A stretch of DNA of 64,000 bases, from contig NZ_ATVB01000003.1 in the NCBI RefSeq assembly GCF_000420505.1, positions 87,988-151,987 of the forward strand. Direction: 5' to 3'. A program made the translations under genes and the position numbers. Under the pieces are notes generated by a model. It had not been told where the DNA came from, did no database searches, and worked only from the letters and a program-made list of their open reading frames with translations. This DNA comes from Alloscardovia omnicolens DSM 21503. GTDB lineage: Bacteria > Actinomycetota > Actinomycetes > Actinomycetales > Bifidobacteriaceae. Below, in pieces: positions 8,333 to 18,389 of this stretch. The number at the start of each line of letters is the position of its first letter. Within the stretch, counting starts at the first letter, position 1.

Positions 8333-9828
8333 GCGTTTGTGTCCGTTGTATCTTTGCGTAGAACAGCAATGAACATTTGATCAGTATCGTGAATATGCTC
8401 AAATAATTGCATGTCTTGTGCGGCTCCATCTGCACGTGGTTCAGGAACAGGAATAGATGGATTAATGTCGCGCATAATACGTGGCACATCCAGACGTTGC
8501 ATAGTGCGTCGCTCAGCTAAAACAGCATCAACAATATGACGTGTTTCATCTAATACAGGTGAGCAGGTGACGTATGCCACCACTCCCCCTGGTTTCAGCG
8601 CATCCACAGCGCTGATAAGCAGTTGCTTTTGGAGAGCGCATAACTCACGCACTCCTTCAGGCGTTTTGCGCCAGCGCGCTTCAGGACGGCGACGCAATGC
8701 TCCCAAACCTGAGCATGGCGCATCCACCAAAATTTTATCGAAAGAATTGGCATAGTGCTCGCCAAATTCAACACCATCAAAACCTGTAATATCGGCAATA
8801 ACCTCGGTATTAATTGCTGCAAGATTATTGCGTACCAGTTGACGACGGTGATCATGCGGTTCGTTCGCTGTTATGCGCGCATTCTGCTGTGTGGCAAGAG
8901 AGGCAAGAAGGGCTGTTTTACCTCCTGGGCCAGCACACATATCGAGCCACTGCTGATTTACGCTCTCGGTATGCGTGCTCGCATGTGCTAAAGCTAAGGC
9001 AGCAAGTTGACTTCCTTCATCTTCAACGCCTACTGTTACGTTTTTAACGCCAGTAAGACGAGCAGGATTAATACCGCGCATGCGCACAGCATAAGGAGAG
9101 AGCATTCCTCGTACCACGTGCGCTCCCTTTGATTCTGCCTGATCATATACCTCATCGATAGTGGCAAGACCTGGACGCACGCACAAGGTGACTGATGGAG
9201 CTTCATTATCTGTGGCAAGTAACTCATACAGAGCATTGCCTTGACTATTCTGCCACGCATAACCTCCAGCATTCCATGCTTCGCTAAGCTCGCGCACAAT
9301 CCAGCTAGGATGTGAAAAACGCACTGACATTCGTGCTAAGGAAACATCCTCAGCGCTCATTGTATCTGAACGTTGAATGCGTGACGTAATATTAACTTCC
9401 CATTGCTGTCTGTTATACGCCGTAATTTTTCGCATCAGCACATTCACAAAACCCCTAGATTGTGCTCCTACTACGCGACGTGCTAAGCTCACGCTTTCGT
9501 TCACGCAGGCGTAATCAGCTCCATGCATAAACAACCACTGATACGCTCCTATGCGCAGCACATTAATCAGCTTTGTATTAATCGTGCGCAAGGATTTCTT
9601 ATGAGCAGCTTCAATCACACGATCGAGGAGAAGACGCCAACGCAAGGTTCCGTAAACAACATCAGTAACAAAAGCTTTATCTGCATTACTTAAACCCGAT
9701 TCATCCAGAACCTGCGGCAGTAACAAATTAGCATAAGCATCTTTTTCTTCTAAACGAGACAGCACACTGTATGCCACGCTACGCGCGGTATGTTGCACCT
9801 TATTGTGAGACGATGCGCGCTTATTCAC
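8329..9828 (-). CDS. rsmB: 16S rRNA m5C967-type methyltransferase RsmB
   Basis: The 499-residue protein has an N-terminal NusB-like RNA-binding domain (about residues 15-150) and a C-terminal Rossmann methyltransferase domain. The SAM motif is DMCAGPGGKTALLASL, and the catalytic cysteines lie in DAPCSGLGALRRRPEARW and VAYVTCSPVLDET. It methylates cytosine C5 in rRNA. The GTG start lies inside the end of fmt (8-base overlap), a typical fmt-rsmB arrangement pointing to coupled translation. Confidence 0.92.
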   Translation of the reverse strand: MNKRASSHNKVQHTARSVAYSVLSRLEEKDAYANLLLPQVLDESGLSNADKAFVTDVVYGTLRWRLLLDRVIEAAHKKSLRTINTKLINVLRIGAYQWLFMHGADYACVNESVSLARRVVGAQSRGFVNVLMRKITAYNRQQWEVNITSRIQRSDTMSAEDVSLARMSVRFSHPSWIVRELSEAWNAGGYAWQNSQGNALYELLATDNEAPSVTLCVRPGLATIDEVYDQAESKGAHVVRGMLSPYAVRMRGINPARLTGVKNVTVGVEDEGSQLAALALAHASTHTESVNQQWLDMCAGPGGKTALLASLATQQNARITANEPHDHRRQLVRNNLAAINTEVIADITGFDGVEFGEHYANSFDKILVDAPCSGLGALRRRPEARWRKTPEGVRELCALQKQLLISAVDALKPGGVVAYVTCSPVLDETRHIVDAVLAERRTMQRLDVPRIMRDINPSIPVPEPRADGAAQDMQLFEHIHDTDQMFIAVLRKDTTDTNA

Positions 9829-10771
9829 AATACGCTCCCTCAGCTAAACGCGCTCCACGCGCCCAATCTGCAGCAATCATCTGTTTTTTACCTTGAGCTT
9901 TAACCTGCATTAACTCTAATACTTCGGTAGCTGTGCCCACCCACACATGTTTTTTCGTAACAGAAAGCATACCTGGCTGAAGTTTAGGTGCTAAATCGCG
10001 CTTATCTATGCGAGCCTGAGCAATATGCAGATTTACCTCATCGTCACCGTTATGCAAAACCGTCCACGCACCTGGCTCCGGAGTGCAAGCGCGAATCTGA
10101 CGATCAACAGCAAAAGCTGGAACGCTCCAGCGAATACGAGCATCATCAGGATGAATTTTTGCAGCATGCTCATATGAGCCGCTTTCTTGCTCTACCGGTT
10201 TAATCTCACCCGATATCAAGCCTTGTAAGCACGAACGTAACAGTAAAGCGCCATCATGAGATAAACGCTGTAACAGTTCTCCTGAAGTTTCATGCTCGCC
10301 AATGCTCACGCTGACTTGACCAAGCAGCGGACCGTCATCCAATCCTGGTCCAATACGGAAAACAGATGCTCCAGTCACCGTATCTCCCGCCCAAATAGAG
10401 CGTTGCACAGGAGCTGCTCCTCGCCACAGAGGTAATAAGGAGAAATGCAGATTGTACCATCCGCCAGCAATAGCATCGAGAGCTTCTTGCTTAAGCAAAT
10501 TACCATATGCCACAACAGCTGCCATATCTGGCTGAAGCTGCTCAATCTTCTCGAAAAATTCAGGAGATGTAGGTTTATCTTCAATCACAGGAAGCCCCAT
10601 CTCTAACGCCACCTGCTTAACAGGGCTCGGCATCAGTTTACGTCCGCGCCCCTGAGGCGCATCCGGACGTGTAAGCACAGCAACAACCTCTATATCGCCT
10701 CTTGCTTCAATGAGGGCACGCAAAGGTTCTACAGCAACATCAGGAGTTCCAGCAAAAAGAATACGAGTCAT
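9821..10771 (-). CDS. fmt: Methionyl-tRNA formyltransferase
   Basis: The 316-residue enzyme formylates initiator Met-tRNA using 10-formyl-tetrahydrofolate. The formyltransferase domain begins MTRILFAGTPDVAVEPL and holds the catalytic Asn and His in YNLHFSLLP, followed by WRGAAPVQRSI and GLDDGPLL with the conserved Asp. The C-terminal OB-like domain covers about residues 205-310. A good AGGAGG site precedes the ATG. It follows priA and overlaps rsmB, matching the actinobacterial metK-priA-fmt-rsmB cluster. Confidence 0.96.
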   Translation of the reverse strand: MTRILFAGTPDVAVEPLRALIEARGDIEVVAVLTRPDAPQGRGRKLMPSPVKQVALEMGLPVIEDKPTSPEFFEKIEQLQPDMAAVVAYGNLLKQEALDAIAGGWYNLHFSLLPLWRGAAPVQRSIWAGDTVTGASVFRIGPGLDDGPLLGQVSVSIGEHETSGELLQRLSHDGALLLRSCLQGLISGEIKPVEQESGSYEHAAKIHPDDARIRWSVPAFAVDRQIRACTPEPGAWTVLHNGDDEVNLHIAQARIDKRDLAPKLQPGMLSVTKKHVWVGTATEVLELMQVKAQGKKQMIAADWARGARLAEGAYCE

Positions 10772-10842
10772 TTTTCCTCCTAGAGTAAGTTCTTTGAAAG
10801 TAGGTTAAGTAGATTGAGTAGGTTGTTTTAGTATCAGTTGTC

Positions 10843-13302
10843 CTAGAGTAAGCTCTTGGGGTTCACATGAACGTGTAGTTCGGCGGCATAACGTGTGGCA
10901 CTATGCTGAGCCTGAGCGCGATGAACGCTGCGTACCAAGGTAGATAGTGTATCACGCTTGACACGAATAACGCATTGCACACGCTCATAGGTTTCGTCCA
11001 TATACTGCTGTTTCAGATGGGCGGGCGCAGGTTTAGATACTGGTCCAAGGATAGCAGGAAGTTCACCTTCAGGTGTGCTGATAGTAGCAAATTCAGGATG
11101 TTCAGCTAACACTGTTTCTACGAGAGTGGTTACGCTATGTTTTTCGCCCCAGACCACCACGGCAGCAACGCTTGGAGGTAAAGCTGTTTGTTCAGCATCA
11201 GCCAGTTCGCGTTGAAGAAGCGCGCGATAATCCCCCGTCATTAAACTTTGAGCAATAACAGGTTCTGCTTCGCCCAAAATAAGAACTTGACCACCTTGAG
11301 CATGAGGCACGCTCATAGCTGCGATTTCGCTCCACACCGTAAGAGTATCAATGCGCTGGTCGAGTGAAGTGCCATACAAACTCGTCCATGCGTCAACGAG
11401 GGCAACGCATTGGTAGCCCGATTGTTGATTGGATGTGTGGTGTGCTTGTGGTGTTGATTGTGGTGTTGGTTGCGCGCTGTTTCGGTCGCTGTCTTGCGCG
11501 TTTTGCTTGTCTTTTGCGCTGGCTTGCCCGTTTTCTTGCGCACGCACGATAGGTTCTGCACCTGCCGTAGCAATAACAAGAGAAGGCTTATTACTTATCT
11601 CTTCCACCACGCCGCGCGCCAAATGAGGTGAAGACATAATCACAGGTACACCAGGAATCAGGGTGGATAATTCCATCGCTGTGCCTTCTGTTCCTACGTT
11701 AAGTATGCGCATACGCGATGAACCGCAATGACGGCAGCTCCATGATTCTGCGACGTGATTGCACCAGCCACAGTGTGGTGGGGTGTGAGATACATTTTGT
11801 GGAGGAAGATTCTGAGGGAGTTTATTTTGTGGGCGCAGATTCTGAGAGGGCGTGCCCTGTGAAGGCACTGGTTGTGAAGGCATTTGCTGTGAAGACGCTG
11901 ACTGTGAAGGCACGAGGGGCCCCATGCAACGTCTACACTGTGCTCCTTTACGGCATTGTGCACAGCACACAACTGATGCACGCGAGCGCGCAGGTAAGGA
12001 AAACAAAACAGGGCCTTTACTTGCAGCATCGCGTAGCGCGCGAACAGCCACAGAAGGAACTCGCGCTCCCACTGCTGGATCTGCTAAACGTTCCAGTTCC
12101 GCCCTGTTGAGATGGCGAACCCACGCACTGCGATTTTTGATGACTGTGGGCAAGCCATGAACTTCAATAACGCTGCGTTCATGATGGCTTGCTTGCCATT
12201 GATTTTCACGGCTGCGCACATATCCTGCACTGATGACTATGCCTTTGTTGCGTTGCGCTCTTATGCGTAAGACATCAGCCACATTAGGATACGGGGTAAA
12301 ACCATCCCAGTTCTGGTAAACCTGATCATGGAAAGAGATATACACCGCATTATGACCTGCGGGAGCATACATTGTGGCTCGTGTACCGACGATGATGTTT
12401 ACCAGTCCGTCAGCCACAGCTCGATACGCGCGGTACCTTTCTGCTGCCGATAATGAGGCATTTAATATGGCGAAATCTCCGATCCATTGCCCCAACGCAT
12501 TGTCTCGGGAAAATTGTTTGAAACCCACACTGCGTAGACGCTGAACCATGTGCTGAACATGACGCATGTCTGGTAGAACCATTACCACGGTTCGACCTTG
12601 GAGGCGGGCGGCGCTAGTAATCCAAGCGAGGTCGTAGGTCCACTGTCCGACTCCGGCGATTACATCCCATATCACGTGAGACGATGTGGTGTGCATGCTC
12701 AGAGCATGAGTAACGTCGTTGATGCCGGAATATAAGCCTGCTAACTGGCTAGCTGCCTGAGCAGCAAAATCCTGTACTCTATCAGATACCGGCTGCTCAG
12801 AATCATGAGAGAGTGCGCGTAAAGAGGGAGCTAATTCTTTTTCTACTTTAGCGACGCGAGGAGGAACCGCTAACCGCACAATATTGGCGCGGCTGCCACC
12901 AAAATACTCAGCAATCCCATCAATATCTGCGCGCATCGCCGCGCCCACATGAACACCGCCGCCCAGCACACGCTCAATCGTTTTAAGCGCCGAACGAGGA
13001 GCATTGCTGGAATCAGCGCGCTCCCACACAACGCCCGTGCAGTGTTGATGTCCAAAGCGAGCTCGAATCAGCGCTCCAGGCACAGCAGTTTCGGAGAACT
13101 TTTCCGGAATAACATAGTCAAATAGTTTGCCTAAATGCGGAGTTTGAATATCTAAAACAACGCGCGCAATAGGCTGATGCGCAGCTGGTTTATTGTCTGC
13201 TTCAGCTTTTTCACGGGCTTTTTGAGCAGACTTGCTGACGCGCTTACGCACAGCCAAGCCATCTAAAGCTGGCTGATGCATACTGCGCGTATCTTCGCTC
13301 AT
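10843..13302 (-). CDS. priA: PriA-like primosomal protein with degenerate ATPase motifs
   Basis: The 819-residue protein aligns by order and context with primosome assembly protein PriA. The N-terminal DNA-binding part (VVLDIQTPHLGKLFDYVIPE) and two zinc-binding Cys clusters are present (VVCCAQCRKGAQCRRCMG near 440-460 and HCGWC...SWSCRHCG near 510-530). Where helicases carry GxTGSGKTE it reads AGVGQWTYDLAWI, so Walker A is absent, as known for many actinobacterial PriA proteins. A low-complexity stretch of repeated Pro-Ser-Gln and Pro-Gln-Asn (about residues 464-507) separates the cysteine clusters. It may still act as a replication-restart scaffold without helicase activity. Confidence 0.85.
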   Translation of the reverse strand: MSEDTRSMHQPALDGLAVRKRVSKSAQKAREKAEADNKPAAHQPIARVVLDIQTPHLGKLFDYVIPEKFSETAVPGALIRARFGHQHCTGVVWERADSSNAPRSALKTIERVLGGGVHVGAAMRADIDGIAEYFGGSRANIVRLAVPPRVAKVEKELAPSLRALSHDSEQPVSDRVQDFAAQAASQLAGLYSGINDVTHALSMHTTSSHVIWDVIAGVGQWTYDLAWITSAARLQGRTVVMVLPDMRHVQHMVQRLRSVGFKQFSRDNALGQWIGDFAILNASLSAAERYRAYRAVADGLVNIIVGTRATMYAPAGHNAVYISFHDQVYQNWDGFTPYPNVADVLRIRAQRNKGIVISAGYVRSRENQWQASHHERSVIEVHGLPTVIKNRSAWVRHLNRAELERLADPAVGARVPSVAVRALRDAASKGPVLFSLPARSRASVVCCAQCRKGAQCRRCMGPLVPSQSASSQQMPSQPVPSQGTPSQNLRPQNKLPQNLPPQNVSHTPPHCGWCNHVAESWSCRHCGSSRMRILNVGTEGTAMELSTLIPGVPVIMSSPHLARGVVEEISNKPSLVIATAGAEPIVRAQENGQASAKDKQNAQDSDRNSAQPTPQSTPQAHHTSNQQSGYQCVALVDAWTSLYGTSLDQRIDTLTVWSEIAAMSVPHAQGGQVLILGEAEPVIAQSLMTGDYRALLQRELADAEQTALPPSVAAVVVWGEKHSVTTLVETVLAEHPEFATISTPEGELPAILGPVSKPAPAHLKQQYMDETYERVQCVIRVKRDTLSTLVRSVHRAQAQHSATRYAAELHVHVNPKSLL

Positions 13303-13314
13303 CTGCTCTATCCC

Positions 13315-14571
13315 CTATCTTTTCTCTACTGCTGCACGTAAATCTGCTGCTTTATCAGTGTTTTCCCAACTGAATTCAGGGCGACCGAAATGACCATACG
13401 CAGCAGTTTTCCCATAAATCGGAGCGAGTAATCCTAACTCATCAATAATCGCAGCCGGACGCAAATCAAACACACGTGTCACGGCCTTCTCAATCGCCGA
13501 ACGGGTGATGCCCTCGCTCTGCGTACCAAAAGTATTCACATAAATGGATACAGGATCTGCCACTCCAATCGCATACGCTACCTGCACTTCAACACGATGC
13601 GCTAAACCTGCAGCCACAATATTCTTTGCAACCCATCGAGCTGCATACGCTGCGCTGCGGTCTACCTTGCTTGGATCTTTACCAGAGAAAGCTCCACCGC
13701 CATGATGACCTGCTCCACCATAAGTATCCACAATAATTTTGCGGCCCGTCAAACCCGCATCAGCAGCTGGGCCACCCATAACGAAAGAACCCGTAGGATT
13801 CACAAGCAGCTTATAGGAATCATAGGCCACTGCATTGCCGCACACTTGTGCAAGAACTGGCTCTACCACCTGTTCACGCACTACATCGCGAATCCATTCT
13901 TGCGTAACATCAGGGTCATGCTGCGTGGATACTACCACTGTATCTACATACAAAGGCTTGTTTTCGCTATCGTAGGCAATGGTCACCTGAGTTTTGCCAT
14001 CAGGACGCAAATGAGGCACTTTGCCGCTATGACGAACAGCCGCCAGATGAGACGCCAGTTTATGTGCTACAACAATCGGCAAAGGCATGAGTTCTGGGGT
14101 TTCATCGGCGGCATAGCCAAACATCAAACCCTGATCGCCTGCCCCCTGCAGTTCATAGCGCTGCTGAGCGCTGCGCACCTTACCCAAGCCTGCTGCTTGT
14201 GCACGCACATGCGAGCTGACTCCCTGATTAATTTCTGCAGACTGCTCCACAATGGACTCCATAATGCCCACCAAAGATGCGTCTAAGCCAATTCGAGAAT
14301 CGGTGTAGCCAATACGTTCAAGCACTCCACGCGCAACAGAAGAAACGTTGATGTGCGCGGTTGACGACACCTCACCAAAAATAACGAACTGTCCGGCTGT
14401 TGCGCATGTTTCCACAGCCACATGTGAATGAGGATCAGCAGCCATATACGCATCCAAAATAGCGTCCGAAATCTGATCGCACACTTTATCTGGGTGACCT
14501 TCAGTTACCGATTCAGAGGTAAACAGATGTACGTCTGTGTTTACCGTTGACTTTGCTTGTTCTGCTGCCAT
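13315..14571 (-). CDS. metK: S-adenosylmethionine synthetase
   Basis: The 418-residue enzyme makes SAM from methionine and ATP. Signature sequences are [32 protein letters not shown] (the methionine/ATP-site loop) and [19 protein letters not shown]. Length and motif order are normal for bacterial MetK. A GAAGGATAA site precedes the ATG. It lies just upstream of priA on the same strand. I looked for a SAM riboswitch in the leader and saw none. Confidence 0.98.
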   Translation of the reverse strand: MAAEQAKSTVNTDVHLFTSESVTEGHPDKVCDQISDAILDAYMAADPHSHVAVETCATAGQFVIFGEVSSTAHINVSSVARGVLERIGYTDSRIGLDASLVGIMESIVEQSAEINQGVSSHVRAQAAGLGKVRSAQQRYELQGAGDQGLMFGYAADETPELMPLPIVVAHKLASHLAAVRHSGKVPHLRPDGKTQVTIAYDSENKPLYVDTVVVSTQHDPDVTQEWIRDVVREQVVEPVLAQVCGNAVAYDSYKLLVNPTGSFVMGGPAADAGLTGRKIIVDTYGGAGHHGGGAFSGKDPSKVDRSAAYAARWVAKNIVAAGLAHRVEVQVAYAIGVADPVSIYVNTFGTQSEGITRSAIEKAVTRVFDLRPAAIIDELGLLAPIYGKTAAYGHFGRPEFSWENTDKAADLRAAVEKR

Positions 14572-14774
14572 CGTTTATCCTTCATTACTTTGACTATGGT
14601 AGTTACGTTCTACATGTGCGATATCCCTCATATGAGCAGATGAGAGATACGAGCAGATGAACCAATTGGCTGAGGAGAAGCCTGAGCTGCTCTGTATGCC
14701 ACGCACCAAGTCGCTCGCTCACCGCTACTGAATTCACCGCTGCTCACTCACACCCGCTCATTCACCGCTTCATG

Positions 14775-14815
14775 AAAAAACCCGCGCCAGCAGCTCTTGT
14801 GGCGCTGAACGCGGG
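14775..14815 (-). terminator. Rho-independent terminator after rpoZ
   Basis: Read on the minus strand, CCCGCG pairs with CGCGGG, with an inner CAGCGCC/GGCGC-type pairing, followed by TTTTTT. It lies 27 bases past the rpoZ stop and separates rpoZ from metK. Confidence 0.85.
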
Positions 14816-14842
14816 GTATGCGCGGTTAAAACCAACGACTAT

Positions 14843-15112
14843 TTACTCGTCTTCACCCAAAGTCTCTTCGAGCAATCCTTCGTTAATCTCACGGAAAGCA
14901 ATAGACAATGGCTTTTCCTGATTCTGGTACTCAACCAAAGGACCCACATTCTGAAGCAAGCCTTCATTCAGCTGAGTAAAGTAAGAGTTAATCTGGCGAG
15001 CGCGGCGAGCTGCAAACATTGCTAATGCATACTTGGAATCCGCATGCTCCATAAGCTCATCCAATGGAGGATTTACAAGTCCCTGTGGTTCAGGGTTAGT
15101 TCCCAGTGCCAT
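14843..15112 (-). CDS. rpoZ: RNA polymerase omega subunit
   Basis: The 89-residue product ([20 protein letters not shown] from the ATG at 15112) has the omega core [20 protein letters not shown], matching the conserved helix that clamps the beta-prime C-terminus. The start is set by a GGGAG site four bases upstream; a longer ATG start at 15127 would hide that site. In Actinobacteria rpoZ normally follows gmk directly. Here gmk is about 10 kb away. Confidence 0.93.
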   Translation of the reverse strand: MALGTNPEPQGLVNPPLDELMEHADSKYALAMFAARRARQINSYFTQLNEGLLQNVGPLVEYQNQEKPLSIAFREINEGLLEETLGEDE

Positions 15113-15520
15113 TTTTCTCCCATACATACAGTGGTCTTTTTAGTCTTTCCTAGTGTACTCATACCTCGGTATAAAACAAAGGCACGGCTGCCAGTTATTA
15201 CTTCATTTCTGCCGTAGCATTCACAGCTGAGCGTAGCCGTACGTGGTACAGCTTTTACCAAGCCTGATTTAAGCACTAAAACAACTTTACGACGTACACT
15301 TGCGGTTAGCTATGAAAGATAAAGCTCGAACAGCCCTCGCTGCGCACACACCAACGACATCCTCACCCACTCCACCACGCACTTCGACCAACGCCAGCCG
15401 TGTCACGCACCAGTCCCCAGCGTGAACATACACAACCACGCTCAGCCCCACCCCACCCCAACTTTCCACAACGTGAACGCGGCATGCTCAAAACTACCCC
15501 AGCTATTACTATTAAGCAGT
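15113..15520. other. Intergenic stretch between rpoZ and ilvD
   Basis: About 400 bases divide the divergent rpoZ and ilvD genes. I see no convincing gene, RNA or strong hairpin. It is C- and A-rich on the plus strand in its second half and must hold both promoters, but no clear -35/-10 pair stands out. Confidence 0.5.
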
Positions 15521-17380
15521 ATGAAAATGAGATCAGCAACAATTATGAACGGCAGAATGTTCGCTGGCGCGCGCGCTTTATTCCGTGCTGCCGGCGTGGA
15601 TGAAAAAGATTTCGGTAAGCCTATTATCGCCGTAGCAAACTCCTTCTCCGAGTTTGTTCCAGGTCACGTGCATTTGAATAAAGTAGGTCGTATCGTATCC
15701 GAGGCTATTAAGCAGGCTGGCGGTATTCCTCGCGAGTTCAATACTATTGCTGTGGATGATGGTATTGCAATGGGTCACACGGGTATGCTGTATTCCCTTC
15801 CAAGCCGCGATATTATTGCCGACGCTGTTGAGTATTCCGTCAACGCTCACTGTGCTGATGCTTTGATTTGTATTTCCAATTGCGACAAGATTAGCCCAGG
15901 CATGCTTATGGCTGCTTTACGTCTGAATATTCCAACAATTTTCGTGTCGGGCGGCCCAATGGAGTCGGGTATCACTACTCTGTCCGATGGCACCACAAAG
16001 AGCACTGATTTAATTGATGTTATGTATGCTTCTGCAGATGATAACGTTTCTGATGAAGATCTGCTCGAATATGAACGTACTGCTTGCCCAACTTGTGGCT
16101 CGTGTGCAGGTATGTTCACTGCTAATTCCATGAACTGCTTGATGGAAGCACTCGGTTTAGCTCTTCCTGGTAACGGCACCACTTTGGCCGATCACGCCGC
16201 TCGTACAGCTTTATTTGAGAAAGCGGGGGCTAAGATTGTTGATTTAGCTAACCGTTACTATCACGAGGATGACACTTCTGTTCTTCCTCGCAATATCGTA
16301 ACCAAGCATGCCTTCGAGAACGCTATGACCATGGATGTGGCTATGGGCGGTTCTACGAATACTGTTCTGCACATTTTGGCTGCTGCTCAAAGCGCAGACG
16401 TTGATTTTACGCTCGAAGATATTGAGCGCATCTCCCACACGGTTCCTTGCATCTGCAAAGCCAGCCCATCGGGTCCGTGGGAAATTTCCGACGTTCACCG
16501 CGCCGGCGGCATCACCCGTATTTTGGGCGAGCTTGACCGCGGTGGTAAGTTACACCGCGACGTTCATTCGGTTGATTACCCAAGTTTGGAAGCAAAACTT
16601 GCTGACTGGGATATTCGCCGCGATACCGCTACTGAGGAAGCACTTGATTTGTTTACCGCAGCTCCGGGAGGTCATCGCACTGCTGAAGGTATGAGCCAAA
16701 ACGCTCGTTTCGATGATTTAGACCGCGATTATATTAACGGTGCTGTTCACGATATTGAACATCCGTCCGTCACTGAAGGCGGTTTAGCTGTTCTGCGCGG
16801 AAATATTGCTCCTGATGGTTGCGTAGTAAAAACTGCAGGCGTTGATCCTTCGATTTGGAAGTTCAGCGGTGAGGCTTTGGTTGTGGAGTCTCAAGAACAG
16901 GCTGTGGAAGTTATTTTGAACGACACCTTAAAGCCTGGTCAGGCCCTGATTATTCGTTACGAAGGACCGAAGGGTGGTCCAGGCATGCAGGAAATGCTCT
17001 ACCCTACTTCCTTCGTAAAGGGTAAGGGCATCGGCAAGCAGGTTGCACTGCTTACCGACGGACGTTATTCTGGTGGTTCCTCTGGTTTGTCGATTGGTCA
17101 TATTGCTCCAGAAGCAGCTGCTGGCGGCCCTATTGCTTTGGTGGAAAATGGTGACACTATTGTTATCGATATTCCAAACCGTACGATTAACGTAGATGTT
17201 CCAGATGAGGTTCTGGCTCAGCGTCGCGAAGCCATCGAAAATGGTTATGGTTATCGTCCACACCGTGACCGTCAGGTTTCGCTGGCTTTGAAGGCGTACG
17301 CTGCTTTTGCACGTTCTGCCGATAAGGGAGCTACGCGAGATCCAGAGCTGATTAATCAGCTGGCTCACCAAGCCGACTAA
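15521..17380 (+). CDS. ilvD: Dihydroxy-acid dehydratase
   Basis: IlvD catalyses the dehydration step of valine and isoleucine synthesis. The 619-residue protein has the Fe-S cluster cysteines in [11 protein letters not shown] and [18 protein letters not shown], and late motifs [11 protein letters not shown] and [15 protein letters not shown]. The start at ATG 15521 ([16 protein letters not shown]) gives the normal family length; a further ATG is at 15527, and the in-frame extension upstream is not family-like. No clear Shine-Dalgarno is present, so a leaderless transcript is possible. No other branched-chain amino-acid genes adjoin it. Confidence 0.95.
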   Translation: MKMRSATIMNGRMFAGARALFRAAGVDEKDFGKPIIAVANSFSEFVPGHVHLNKVGRIVSEAIKQAGGIPREFNTIAVDDGIAMGHTGMLYSLPSRDIIADAVEYSVNAHCADALICISNCDKISPGMLMAALRLNIPTIFVSGGPMESGITTLSDGTTKSTDLIDVMYASADDNVSDEDLLEYERTACPTCGSCAGMFTANSMNCLMEALGLALPGNGTTLADHAARTALFEKAGAKIVDLANRYYHEDDTSVLPRNIVTKHAFENAMTMDVAMGGSTNTVLHILAAAQSADVDFTLEDIERISHTVPCICKASPSGPWEISDVHRAGGITRILGELDRGGKLHRDVHSVDYPSLEAKLADWDIRRDTATEEALDLFTAAPGGHRTAEGMSQNARFDDLDRDYINGAVHDIEHPSVTEGGLAVLRGNIAPDGCVVKTAGVDPSIWKFSGEALVVESQEQAVEVILNDTLKPGQALIIRYEGPKGGPGMQEMLYPTSFVKGKGIGKQVALLTDGRYSGGSSGLSIGHIAPEAAAGGPIALVENGDTIVIDIPNRTINVDVPDEVLAQRREAIENGYGYRPHRDRQVSLALKAYAAFARSADKGATRDPELINQLAHQAD

Positions 17381-17388
17381 ACGTTAAT

Positions 17389-17418
17389 GGAGGATTCTTT
17401 CGGGAATCCTCCTTTTTT
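17389..17418 (+). terminator. Terminator after ilvD
   Basis: GGAGGATTC and GAATCCTCC flank a short loop, followed by TTTTTT. It begins eight bases after the ilvD stop. The T-run overlaps the stop codon of the convergent Fic gene. Confidence 0.92.
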
Positions 17419-18361
17419 ATGCATCCATTCTTCTCCAACAATGCGTACGCATAAAAGCTCGAATAGCTTCCTCATTCGTCCCCTCGTAATAACGAACAAG
17501 CAATTCTTTGAACTCAGATACTTTGTTTTCGGGGACAACCAGCAAACCGGATCCTCGTGTGATGAGGAATTGACTAGCGAAGAGCACAGCAGCACGCTTA
17601 TTACCATCATTGAATATCTGAGTTTTCATCACATACAAACACAGATCTATAGCAATCTCAACGTCCGCTTTGTTCTGTAAGAGCAGCTTTCCCACATCAT
17701 CACGCACATCAGGTTCATATGGAATTGGCGGTCGATAGCTTGTTCCTCCAATAGCAACGGGAACGCCCCGCACCATACCGCCGTTGCGATAAAAACCTTC
17801 ATTTACTAACTGCGCAATGTGGCTGAGTGTATCGAAATGAGGACCATACGAAACCACACCATCATCGAGAATAAACTCCCACGCATGTTTAAGATTCAAG
17901 ATCTTATTCACATCCGAAGCAGATACGCCCGAGACAATTCCATTGTCGATAATATCTTCCGTTTGAGGAAAAGTAGTACCCACTCCTTCGAGCACAGCTT
18001 GATCGTAAATGCTTGTCTTTACATTTATGCGAGCAAAATCAATATTCATGCGCACACGAGCAGAGATTTCTTTATCTTCGTACCCCAAGCGGGCAAGCTC
18101 ACGTTCTGCAGCACGAATATTCTTCTTTAATTCACGAGCCTGCTTGCTATATCGTAGCAGTTCTTGGAACAACTCTTCGGAATACTTCTCCACATAGGAC
18201 GAGGTAAGTTTGCCTGCTTCACGCTTGCGCATATAAATGTAGCGACCACTGGCTGTTTCTTTAATCTCAGGAGTGCCCTCATAGGGCATGAGTTTTAAGC
18301 GTGCCTGTAAATCCGCACGTTGTTGAAGCAACTCTTGAATACGAATGTAGTCTTCGCTCAC
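17417..18361 (-). CDS. Fic-domain protein with Gln in place of the catalytic His
   Basis: The protein (314 residues from the GTG at 18361, which has GGAG five bases upstream) starts with a charged helical region of about 100 residues, likely coiled coil. A C-terminal Fic fold follows. The Fic motif HxFxDGNKR appears as QIFNDGNKR at residues 248-256, so the catalytic base His is Gln, while the phosphate-anchoring DGNKR is intact. A segment QAVLEGV near 121-127 resembles the autoinhibitory S/T-x-x-x-E-G/N helix but lacks the Ser/Thr. AMP transfer of the usual kind is therefore unlikely. It stands alone, with no antitoxin-like neighbour. Fold call is firm; function unknown. Confidence 0.8.
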   Translation of the reverse strand: MSEDYIRIQELLQQRADLQARLKLMPYEGTPEIKETASGRYIYMRKREAGKLTSSYVEKYSEELFQELLRYSKQARELKKNIRAAERELARLGYEDKEISARVRMNIDFARINVKTSIYDQAVLEGVGTTFPQTEDIIDNGIVSGVSASDVNKILNLKHAWEFILDDGVVSYGPHFDTLSHIAQLVNEGFYRNGGMVRGVPVAIGGTSYRPPIPYEPDVRDDVGKLLLQNKADVEIAIDLCLYVMKTQIFNDGNKRAAVLFASQFLITRGSGLLVVPENKVSEFKELLVRYYEGTNEEAIRAFMRTHCWRRMDA

Positions 18362-18389
18362 CAGCACTCCTTTTAGGGAACATTTTTAT

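Noticed and set aside
14572..14774. Possible SAM riboswitch in the metK leader
   Set aside because: No conserved SAM-I, SAM-II or SAM-IV core was recognised; only short GAGCAGATGA repeats are present.
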